Origin: Verrucomicrobiota bacterium
GTDB lineage: Bacteria > Verrucomicrobiota > Verrucomicrobiia > Limisphaerales > JACDHS01
Reading direction: 5' to 3'
DNA: 61,497 bases
Assembly: GCA_013820875.1 (NCBI GenBank)
Contig: JACDHS010000009.1
Location: 1 to 61,497 of the forward strand
A program made the position numbers and the translations under genes. This document shows, piece by piece, positions 40,111-47,867 of the stretch. Position 1 is the first letter of the stretch. Every line of letters begins with the position of its first letter. The notes below the pieces were generated by a model. It did no database searches, was not told the DNA's origin, and was given only the letters and a program-made list of their open reading frames with translations.

Positions 40111-41781
40111 TTAGTAGGGGAGGAAGGAGCTTCGTTTAAGCCTGAAGTAACGTTGATCTCCCTCGATCGCGACCGTGGACTGACGTTCCTTACCGCTGGT
40201 GATGTGAGGAACAGCAACCCAGGGCGAATCGCTCAATAACCCTCTGGCTTCAAGAGAAAAACGAGAAGCACTGGGCCAGTAAAAGATGATTTCTTCACCT
40301 TGTTTATGGGCTTTTAACTTCGGTAACAAACCACGGGGCCACTCCGGAAAATCGAATTGAATCGAAGATAGGGCCTGAGGCGTGAACATCGCGCGATCAA
40401 TGGACCCTGAGAATGATGAACCCTGACCTGCCGCTGATCCAATGGTGATCACAGGATTATCCCGCGTACCGGGCCCGTCCGCATAGGGCACGATCGATTG
40501 CAGAACACCGTCGATATAAAATTCAAATTGCGATTTGTCATGATGAACCGCCGCAACATGATGCCAGGCTCCATCATCAGGTATCTGCGCTGCAGAGGTC
40601 ATGTCTTTCTTTCGAAAGGTCGTTGTGTGTAAAAATCGATTCGTGGTGATGGAAAGAGAAAACCCCGGATCTCCTTCATACTGAAAGAGAATCATCCGGT
40701 TAATCGAAACATGGCCGATTGGCAGTTTAACCCACGCTTGCAGAGTGTAATCGCCATGATTGGTGCTCAATCGAATCAACCGTTCGGGATCATCCACCTG
40801 GATCCGATTCACACCAGAGAATGTAAAGGAACAATCTCCATCGTGTCCGCTCGGAGAATCCACGCTCCATGCGAGAGATCCCAAAATACTCCCAGCCAAT
40901 CCATGGATCGAGTCGTTAATCGTTGAACCCTCCCCCTCATCGAAAAGGAAACGGAATCCTTCCTCTGGAACTGGAAGAAGCCGCATGGTGGCGATCAAAG
41001 GCAGATGATCCGAAGCGGTGGTATAGGGCACTGCTGCTTGAAATACTTCGATGGGATTTTCCTTTGCGGTGAAAATATAGTCAATCCGGCGGTTCGGTCC
41101 GCGTGCAGGAAATGTAAATCCGTCGCCCAACCCAACCTGCTCCCAAACATCATTCCATGACTGTTTCATCAGGAGATGAACGTTACGATCAGGAAAGTCG
41201 TTGAAGTCCCCACAGAACACGGCTGGGGCCTTCTCCTGTTGCAGCCACTCATTAAAGAGGGTCACGCAAGCCAGACGCTCTGCTTCATCTTCAGCAGAGG
41301 CAGCCAAGTGGGTGTTCCAGAACGAAAAGTCGCGTCCATCAATCACCACCACTGCCCGAACGGCACGTCGCAACTCCGTGCCTGTGGTCCTTGGCAGAAG
41401 CCGTTCTTCACTCGACTTGATTGGAAAGCGACTCAGTATGGCATTGCCGAACTGCCCGCCCTGGTAAGGTCGGCCATAGAACACAAAATCCAATCCGGTC
41501 AGATCCGACAATTCCTGTACCAGGTCACGTCCATTCACACGGGTCGTCCATCGATCGACTTCTTGAAGGCCGACAAGATCCGCATTCTCCAAAGCGATAA
41601 CAGAAGCGATTCGCTCGGTGTCCAGCACTCCATCCACGCCGACTCCGTGATGAATGTTGAAAGTCATCACACGAAAATTCCTGGTGCCATTGCTGACGCC
41701 GGTGACTGTTTGGCCAGGCAACCTTTCGACCAGAAGGCAAAAAGCGAAGACAAACAGGGCTATACGAAAAAAGAACGTCAT
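40111..41781 (-). CDS. Exported endonuclease/exonuclease/phosphatase + LamG protein
   Basis: About 556 residues from the first ATG (a TTG lies 5 codons upstream). A signal peptide covers about 1-24. Residues 35-275 are an EEP-fold domain: MTFNIHHGVG, the metal Glu in GLQEVDRW, GDFNDFPD and the final SDHLP. Residues 285-470 are a LamG/concanavalin-like domain (TLQAWVKLP, WHHVAAVHHD). The tail is the short beta domain seen in other exported proteins here (DQRYFRLKRS). By family it could be a phosphodiesterase or nuclease that acts outside the cell; the substrate is not deducible. It is the last gene of the cluster bounded by repeat copies A and B. Confidence 0.88.
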   Translation of the reverse strand: MTFFFRIALFVFAFCLLVERLPGQTVTGVSNGTRNFRVMTFNIHHGVGVDGVLDTERIASVIALENADLVGLQEVDRWTTRVNGRDLVQELSDLTGLDFVFYGRPYQGGQFGNAILSRFPIKSSEERLLPRTTGTELRRAVRAVVVIDGRDFSFWNTHLAASAEDEAERLACVTLFNEWLQQEKAPAVFCGDFNDFPDRNVHLLMKQSWNDVWEQVGLGDGFTFPARGPNRRIDYIFTAKENPIEVFQAAVPYTTASDHLPLIATMRLLPVPEEGFRFLFDEGEGSTINDSIHGLAGSILGSLAWSVDSPSGHDGDCSFTFSGVNRIQVDDPERLIRLSTNHGDYTLQAWVKLPIGHVSINRMILFQYEGDPGFSLSITTNRFLHTTTFRKKDMTSAAQIPDDGAWHHVAAVHHDKSQFEFYIDGVLQSIVPYADGPGTRDNPVITIGSAAGQGSSFSGSIDRAMFTPQALSSIQFDFPEWPRGLLPKLKAHKQGEEIIFYWPSASRFSLEARGLLSDSPWVAVPHITSGKERQSTVAIEGDQRYFRLKRSSFLPY

Positions 41782-41825
41782 GATCGCAAGCGACAATGGA
41801 CGGAAGTAAATTCCCTAAGTTACAA

Positions 41826-41862
41826 AAGCAAAAGGGCTGACCTGAAAACAGGCCAGCCCTTG
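41826..41862 (-). terminator. Rho-independent terminator of the 41874-44792 gene
   Basis: On the minus strand AAGGGCTGGCCTG, a TTTT loop and CAGGTCAGCCCTT form a stem with one mismatch. TTGCTTTTG follows. It lies directly past the stop at 41874. Confidence 0.88.
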
Positions 41863-41873
41863 CTTTATTCATC

Positions 41874-44792
41874 TTATTGAGCGAGCCGGAAGAACCGCAT
41901 TCCGGCAGAAGCTGAGACAGTCACCTTCTTGAAGCCATCAATAGTTTCGGCTGTTTCAGGGACGTTCTGCCATGAAACTGTCGAAAGATCGCCGGTGCTC
42001 TGCAAATCGCCTGAGGCGCTTGCCGGCCAGGAGATCTCAAGCAGATTTCCATTCCTCACGACGGTCAGGGAGACTCCGCTGCCACCGAGTAGATCACCAG
42101 TGAAGGTGACCATGTCGATCCACAACGTTCCCCCGCTGCCATAGTTCGATTCAGCATTAACTGCCACATAAGCGTCATTTTCAATACCGGTCGCAGTGCT
42201 TTCGAATTCACTGACAAGCCGAACACCGAAGTTCGGGTTGTTATCGGCTCCAGGGATGGATGCGAAACTGACACCGGTTGGCCGGAACGTTGTAACCACC
42301 GGATTGGTGTATGCAATGAAGTCGCTGAATTCGACCCCATCCAACGTGTATTGCACTCTCCAGTATTTAGATCCAGTGGCACTGTTGTAGTGATCCCAAC
42401 TCATGGCGATGTTTTGGTAGCCCACAGTGCTGAACATGAACTGTGCACCGCTTGTCTTGTTCCCTTCGCCTTGTGCAGGAAACGCGCCCAAACGCCATTT
42501 TGAGTTGTCCGCCGTTTCTGGATCAAAGCTTTGTGCCGACAGGCTGGTCGCAATGTTGGTCACAGTTCCGACAGGAGTCAGGAATCCAGCGCCGAACGCA
42601 GGATCTTCTGTGCCGGTGCTTGGAGTTCCATCCGGAGGATTGCTGTTGAAGTTCCAAAGCACGATCGTTTCGGATCGCACTACCTTAAGCATAAATCCTG
42701 CGGTGGTGGACAATGCGCCATCAGACACCGTGATGGTGATCCAGGCAGCTCCGGCTTCCTCAGCAAACGGCGACAAAGTGATAGTGCGCTCGCTACCGCT
42801 CCCGCTCACGACGATATTGTCCGCAGAGATCAGGCGTGGATTGGATGAATCTACTGTGACGATAAGATTCTCTGCACTAGTCTCCTCATCACTCACGAAA
42901 GCCTCCACCTGAGCGCTGGTATTCACAAAGATTGTTTGGTGAGAAATCGATGAAATAACCGGCGCGGTATTTTCCGGGTTCACCGAAAGGACCAGCGGGG
43001 TCTCAGAATATTTCCCGTCAGCATCTGTGACCCGAACAAAGATCGTAGCTGTTCCGACGCCATCGGCGGCTGTAACAGTGATGGAACGATTCGCTCCGCT
43101 ACCGCCCAGTTGAACATCCTGAATGAGGGCAGGTGTTTGAACAATGGTCGAAACCACCAGATTCGCCGTTGAGGTTTCCAAGTCATCCACCGTGAATGGA
43201 ATCGTGATCACGTTGTTCGCTTTGACACTGGCCGCGGCAAAGGAGGAAATCGCCGGGGCAGTATTGCTGCCAGAAACCGGCACAGCCGTTACAACGACCA
43301 TATCGACCCAGAACGTTCCGCCGGAGGCATAGCTCGCGGTCTGGCTCGCCGCATAGTTATCCATGCCAGTGCCGGTAGCGGTACTTCCAAATTCCGCAAC
43401 AAGGCGGAATCCAAAATTTGGATTATTATCAGCAGCGCGGATGCCTGCGAAATCAATATTGTAGGTGATCCAACCCGCAGTCGCATTCTCGATCACCGTG
43501 TGATCGATCCAGGCTAATCCATCGGGCGTGTATTGAACGCGCCAATAGCGACTGCCTGCCTGGCTGTTGTTATGCTGATAGCTGACGCTCACCCCTTCGT
43601 GTCCGACCGTGCTGAATCGGAACTCGATGCCAGCGGTCTTGTTGCCGGTGGAAGCAGCAGGAAAAGTCACCATGCGGACTGCACTATTGTCGAACGTCCA
43701 CGTATCCGCGTTATTACTGTTCTGGAAAACATGAGCAGCAACGAGGACCTGGGCATTGCCCGTGCCGACACGGGGCAGGAATGTCCCGGTGGCGTCATTG
43801 CCATCCTGCTCCTCGCTGTTGAAGTCCCAGAAAGCAATCGTATTCGCCGACGGCACGGAGCGCGCATTCACCACAAACTGAATCTCAGAATACTTCCCGC
43901 CGCTGTCAGTGACGCGAACAGTTACAGTACCGCTGCCTTGAGTTGAACCTGGTGTTACGACTACAGTCCGATTGGCGCCACTGCCGCTAAACTGAACATC
44001 CTGGATCAGGTTTGGAGTCCACGTGGACCAACTAATTGTCAGGTTGTCAGAGGATTCATTCGCATCACCAATCGTGAAAGAAAGAGGCGCAGTTGGGACA
44101 CCCACAATCGTGTTCTGGGTGGAGATGGGTGTGATCGTCGGGGCCGTATTGCTACCGTCCAGTGGAGTGCCTTCCACAGTCAAGATATCGAGCCAGCAGG
44201 TACCATTTGCACTATAACTGGCGGATGTATTGGGAACGTAGCCCCTGATTCCATTCCCAATCGCAGTCCCCTGGAATTCAGAAACAACCCGGAACCCGAA
44301 ATTGGGATTATTGTCTGCTGCGCGAACTCCTTTGAAATCCACATCGAAGTAGATCCAGGTAGTAACACCATTCTCCAGCATCCTATGATCGTTCCAGGTT
44401 GTGCCTCCGTTGGCGGTATATTGGACTCGCCAAAAGCGACTTGCACTGCCGTTGTTATTATGTTGCCAACGAGCTGTAATCCCTTCGTAGCCAGTGGTGT
44501 CGAAGTAGAACTCAACACCTGCAGTCTTATTACTTACGCTCGTGGAAGGAAACCCAGCCATCCGCAATGCGCTTTGATCAAAAACCCATGGATCATCATT
44601 CGAACTATTAGCAAACGTGTAGGCTGCATTGACGACCTGCGCGATGCCGGTTCCAATCTTCGGTGTCAGTGTTCCGGTTGCGCCGTTGCTGTCTGGTTCT
44701 ACGCTGTTAAAGTCCCAGTAAGCCACTGTATCCGCCTTGAGAGGCAAAGTGGTCACCGCCAGTAGTGTTGCTAGCTGCAGTAGTCTTTTCAT
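41874..44792 (-). CDS. Secreted protein with three repeated beta-sandwich modules
   Basis: A 972-residue exported protein with a signal peptide (about 1-20). Three modules of about 190 residues start near residues 24, 319 and 712. Each begins YWDFNS, FWDFNS or LWNFNS and holds AADNNPNFGFR or GADNNPNFGVR and a QYTxDG strand. Between them are Ig-like domains with GSGANRTxxVTP. The last 65 residues are the short domain ending in FFRLAQ. I do not know a characterised homologue. A carbohydrate- or matrix-binding role is possible. It lies 18 bases downstream of the prepilin-like gene and has its own terminator. Confidence 0.85.
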   Translation of the reverse strand: MKRLLQLATLLAVTTLPLKADTVAYWDFNSVEPDSNGATGTLTPKIGTGIAQVVNAAYTFANSSNDDPWVFDQSALRMAGFPSTSVSNKTAGVEFYFDTTGYEGITARWQHNNNGSASRFWRVQYTANGGTTWNDHRMLENGVTTWIYFDVDFKGVRAADNNPNFGFRVVSEFQGTAIGNGIRGYVPNTSASYSANGTCWLDILTVEGTPLDGSNTAPTITPISTQNTIVGVPTAPLSFTIGDANESSDNLTISWSTWTPNLIQDVQFSGSGANRTVVVTPGSTQGSGTVTVRVTDSGGKYSEIQFVVNARSVPSANTIAFWDFNSEEQDGNDATGTFLPRVGTGNAQVLVAAHVFQNSNNADTWTFDNSAVRMVTFPAASTGNKTAGIEFRFSTVGHEGVSVSYQHNNSQAGSRYWRVQYTPDGLAWIDHTVIENATAGWITYNIDFAGIRAADNNPNFGFRLVAEFGSTATGTGMDNYAASQTASYASGGTFWVDMVVVTAVPVSGSNTAPAISSFAAASVKANNVITIPFTVDDLETSTANLVVSTIVQTPALIQDVQLGGSGANRSITVTAADGVGTATIFVRVTDADGKYSETPLVLSVNPENTAPVISSISHQTIFVNTSAQVEAFVSDEETSAENLIVTVDSSNPRLISADNIVVSGSGSERTITLSPFAEEAGAAWITITVSDGALSTTAGFMLKVVRSETIVLWNFNSNPPDGTPSTGTEDPAFGAGFLTPVGTVTNIATSLSAQSFDPETADNSKWRLGAFPAQGEGNKTSGAQFMFSTVGYQNIAMSWDHYNSATGSKYWRVQYTLDGVEFSDFIAYTNPVVTTFRPTGVSFASIPGADNNPNFGVRLVSEFESTATGIENDAYVAVNAESNYGSGGTLWIDMVTFTGDLLGGSGVSLTVVRNGNLLEISWPASASGDLQSTGDLSTVSWQNVPETAETIDGFKKVTVSASAGMRFFRLAQ

Positions 44793-44810
44793 GTGTGTTT
44801 TTATCGGTTC

Positions 44811-45593
44811 TTAGGGGGCGTCATTCGAAAGTTTCAGCACGTGGAGAAAGCGCCTTTGCGGTATCCACTCGGCGTGGCCATCACAAAAATTCATGTTGGC
44901 CCCCTCCGCACCGTGATTGTCGTCAGGCCAATCGGGATAGTCATTCTGATCTTGAGGGTTAGTTGAATCATCGGCATCGAGCATCAACATCACTGCTGAC
45001 GGTCCAGGCTTGGAATTCATCGCTGCCGCATATCGTGTAATGGTAAATCCAGCCACACTGGTTTCCGTTTTTTTGCGGCCATTGAAATTACCAGACACTT
45101 CATAGCTATGACCATTCGTGTTCTTTATCTTTGCCGTTCTGTGAAGGTCCCGCAGAACCATGGTCGTCGGAGAGCTATAAACCAGGTTGGTTTCGATTCG
45201 ATGCCTCGCGCTCGGACAGAGAAACGTCTTGGTTGCTGCAACATACCCTGGGTAAAGCCAGGAAACATCATCGTCCGTGGATGAACGATCCGACATCGAT
45301 GGATTTGGAGCCGCCATCGCCCACGAGGGAGCCGTGTAATGCCCACGAAAATCGTTGGCATACATCTGACTTCCCAACCCGATTTGTTTAAGGTTGTTCA
45401 AACATGCCGTGCGATTGGCTCTTTCCTTGGCACGCCCCAACGCGGGCAACAACATGCCTGCGAGAATCGCTATGATGGCGATCACAACGAGCAATTCAAT
45501 GAGCGTGAAACCTGAAAGTTGAGGTTTGGTTTGTGAAGACCTTCGGATGCGGAGATCGTTTTGAACGTGGTCTTCGAGATACAGCTTCTTCAT
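44811..45593 (-). CDS. Type II secretion-like prepilin (DUF1559-type)
   Basis: A 260-residue protein with a type IV prepilin leader: cleavage is expected after Gly28, before Phe29, with Glu33 at position +5 ([21 protein letters not shown]). The soluble part is of the DUF1559 / H-X9-DG type (the C-terminal [12 protein letters not shown]). Many copies of such proteins occur in verrucomicrobial genomes; the role is unclear. It lies just upstream of the three-module protein on the same strand, so the two are probably one transcript. Confidence 0.93.
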   Translation of the reverse strand: MKKLYLEDHVQNDLRIRRSSQTKPQLSGFTLIELLVVIAIIAILAGMLLPALGRAKERANRTACLNNLKQIGLGSQMYANDFRGHYTAPSWAMAAPNPSMSDRSSTDDDVSWLYPGYVAATKTFLCPSARHRIETNLVYSSPTTMVLRDLHRTAKIKNTNGHSYEVSGNFNGRKKTETSVAGFTITRYAAAMNSKPGPSAVMLMLDADDSTNPQDQNDYPDWPDDNHGAEGANMNFCDGHAEWIPQRRFLHVLKLSNDAP

Positions 45594-45951
45594 TTTTTGA
45601 GGGGCACAGCATTCCGCTCTGCCTCCTTTCTTACGAAAGGCCGCATACGGTTTATCCCCTTAAAAGCTCGATTCAAAGAATTTTCGTGTGACGGTTTGGA
45701 AAACTTTTTTCGATTTAAAAAAACTGCCTCACAACAGAACATTTTCCTCCAATTCAAAGACACAATCCCCGAGGTCATGCTTCAGGGCTGATTATTTTGT
45801 TCCAGACTAATGGAACCACCGGCGTTGTAACTTTTCCCATTCCCTAATTCGTGGACATTTGTACCAATAAGATGATGAATAGTCTTCCCGCTTCGGCCAT
45901 GTCGAGGAGGCAAAGGAGGAGCAACGGTTTGTGCGGGGCTTTGCCAGGCAG
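45594..45951. other. Intergenic region without a recognised gene
   Basis: This stretch upstream of the prepilin-like gene must hold its promoter. It is AT-rich at 45660-45760. I found no coding signal or RNA gene in it. Repeat copy B begins just after it. Confidence 0.5.
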
Positions 45952-46290
45952 GGCGCTGCCGGGTTTTTGCGTGTTCGTCGGACATCGGGTCGTGGGGGCA
46001 TTTTTCCCGGGAAATAAACCGCTTGTCGCTTCGTAATGCTTTCCCGTCCACGGATACTTTTCCCCTCTGCTTTTTGATGCCTCTGAACCCGGGAAAAAAG
46101 GTCTGATTCAGGGCCAGATCGGCATTTTTTTCCGGCGGAAAAGTTCTGATCAGAAGCTGACAACGATTTTTCCCGCCGGTAAAAAACGTAATCAGAAGCT
46201 GACGGAGACTTTGTCCGCCGGTAAAAACGCCAATCAGGCTCTGACGGCAACTTTTCCGGCGGTAAAAATGCCGGTCTGGGGCTGTTCCCG
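45952..46290. repeat. Dispersed direct repeat, copy B
   Basis: A second copy of the 39776-40036 sequence, same orientation, about 6.2 kb away. It has at least four tandem units of 41-45 bases, against about three in copy A. Units centre on quasi-palindromes of the form TTTTYCCGSCGGWAAAA near 46130, 46173, 46215 and 46257. Copies A and B flank the 40111-45593 cluster. The following 46291-46401 has no recognised gene apart from a GATTCTGGATTCTCG string also found near 14520. Confidence 0.88.
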
Positions 46291-46401
46291 GTTTGCAAAG
46301 CGCTAACAGCGAGCGATTTACGATACTAGATTCTGGATTCTCGCAGCGAATTCCATTTCCCTCGCAATTTGGTGGCTGGTCTGGTCAGGTAAAGGGCAGT
46401 T

Positions 46402-47163
46402 ATGTGCTGCTTTTCGCTATCGGTCCGTTCCGTTCACGCCACCAATATCTTCGTCCGCGCCGGATTGGGGGATCGACAAACAATCGTTTACAGCATGAGC
46501 CTTGATGCCGAGCAGGAACTGGCGATGGTTCTGCCGATTCCTGTGAAGGCCGGCGTCCCGGAGAACGATGTCGAATTCGTGGATCTGAAAGAGTACCCGG
46601 AGTTTTTTAAGGATCTGACCAAAGGGTTCGTGGATATACCGGACACCAGGGCATCCTTCAAAGACGACGGGCAAGTCCCATTGAGTGTAAAAGCGCTGCA
46701 GGTGCATGATGTGGGTGATTTCCAAGCTTCCTTCGTTCCCAAGGTCAACGATTTTGCCCGTTTGGATAAACGTTTCCAGATGCCGGCGGGAACCTGGGAG
46801 AAGTTGCCGCAATACAAGGCCTATGGCTTTGCGGTTTTCAAACTGAAGCCGGGCGTCAAAACGGTTCATCCGATGGCGTTCTCCTTTTCGCGCGCGGACG
46901 CTTCGAAATTGTTTTTTCCGACGGTGCATATTCACGATGGGGAGGTCCATAAGAAAGCGGAGTTCGATCATGTGCTCTACGTTCAGCCGCGCACGAATCA
47001 GCAGTTGGATCTTGTTGGCTGGCAGGAATCGGAATCGCCTGCCCTCAACTTCATGAAAACGAAGAAGGCCAAAGGGGTGATTGCAGCCAATGAACATTGT
47101 TACCGCAAAGGGCTGAAGGGGTTGCTGGCCAATGCGGACACTTGGGTGAAGGGTCTGTCCTGA
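46402..47163 (+). CDS. Conserved protein of unknown function
   Basis: A 253-residue protein beginning MCCFSLSVRSVHATNIFVR, then a strand ending SMSLDAEQELAMVLPIPV. I recall this start from uncharacterised bacterial proteins, so the 46402 start is preferred over Met32. Strings such as FVDLKEYPEFFKDL and FDHVLYVQPR are distinctive. There is no clear signal peptide. It lies just downstream of repeat copy B. Function unknown. Confidence 0.72.
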   Translation: MCCFSLSVRSVHATNIFVRAGLGDRQTIVYSMSLDAEQELAMVLPIPVKAGVPENDVEFVDLKEYPEFFKDLTKGFVDIPDTRASFKDDGQVPLSVKALQVHDVGDFQASFVPKVNDFARLDKRFQMPAGTWEKLPQYKAYGFAVFKLKPGVKTVHPMAFSFSRADASKLFFPTVHIHDGEVHKKAEFDHVLYVQPRTNQQLDLVGWQESESPALNFMKTKKAKGVIAANEHCYRKGLKGLLANADTWVKGLS

Positions 47164-47218
47164 GGCATTTACGATTGGGGATCAACGATTGACGCGCGCT
47201 TTTGCTGCTCGTTTGTTT

Positions 47219-47389
47219 CATCCGCAGATCTTCGACGGTAAAGCCATTGATTTCTCTCAAAAGGTTGGCGAGGCCAGGCGGAAGCTTCTCAAGAAGTTCC
47301 AAATCGTCGATGTCCTGTCCGCGCCACGTGGTCTGGGATATCCATTTGCAGAGGTTACTTGCCAGAGATTCCCGCCGTGTCATCGGCAA
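47219..47389 (-). pseudogene. SUKH/SMI1-like fragment
   Basis: On the minus strand about 57 codons end in LELLEKLPPGLANLLREINGF, typical of the helical start of SMI1/KNR4-like (SUKH) proteins. The remaining beta core is missing and the frame continues into unrelated sequence. SUKH proteins often act as immunity to toxins. I treat it as a truncated relic; it could also be chance. Confidence 0.35.
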
Positions 47390-47556
47390 AGAATTTTTTC
47401 CAAGGTGAGGAGTATCTATGCGCTGACACCTAAAAAACTTTCGATCTTCAACACCCTCGCCACTACGCGAAAATGAAAAAGTATATGTAAATTTCCCAGT
47501 TCAGAACTCTGATCCATCAGCGGCAAGCGTCATGGGTTTATGGAATCGACACTTTT

Positions 47557-47575
47557 ATCTGACTTTGGGTCAGAT
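47557..47575. other. Perfect short palindrome in the region before the GH9 gene
   Basis: ATCTGAC (47557-47563), a TTTGG spacer and GTCAGAT (47569-47575) form a perfect 7-bp inverted pair without a T-tract. It lies about 290 bases upstream of the GH9 start and might be an operator. The rest of 47390-47867 is without a recognised gene, except a GC-rich hairpin (GTCCGGGC / GCCCGGGC) just before the start codons. Confidence 0.45.
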
Positions 47576-47867
47576 TGATAACTGGTGAATTGTGCTGCGC
47601 GTCCCAGCCTTGGTCGTGTCCCGTGCTTTCCTGAGACACCGTTTGATCATCTCCCCGCTGAGTTGCCTGTGTATCTGGACACTTTTCCAGAAGGTGGACA
47701 GGCCAATTTTTCTTTCTCCGTACTCTCCCCGTGTTGGCATCACCACTGCTAACTCCTACATCAGGAATAAACTGACGGCTGTTTAAGGAGCAGCCGCTGC
47801 GGTCGAGACTTCGATCGCAATTTTTCCAAACAAAAGGTCCGGGCCGTTGCCCGGGCAATACAGAGAA

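Noticed and set aside
45807-46298. 163-codon minus-strand frame in repeat copy B
   Set aside because: Its sequence is simple and Arg/Ser-rich, and comes from the repeat units; copy A does not preserve the frame.
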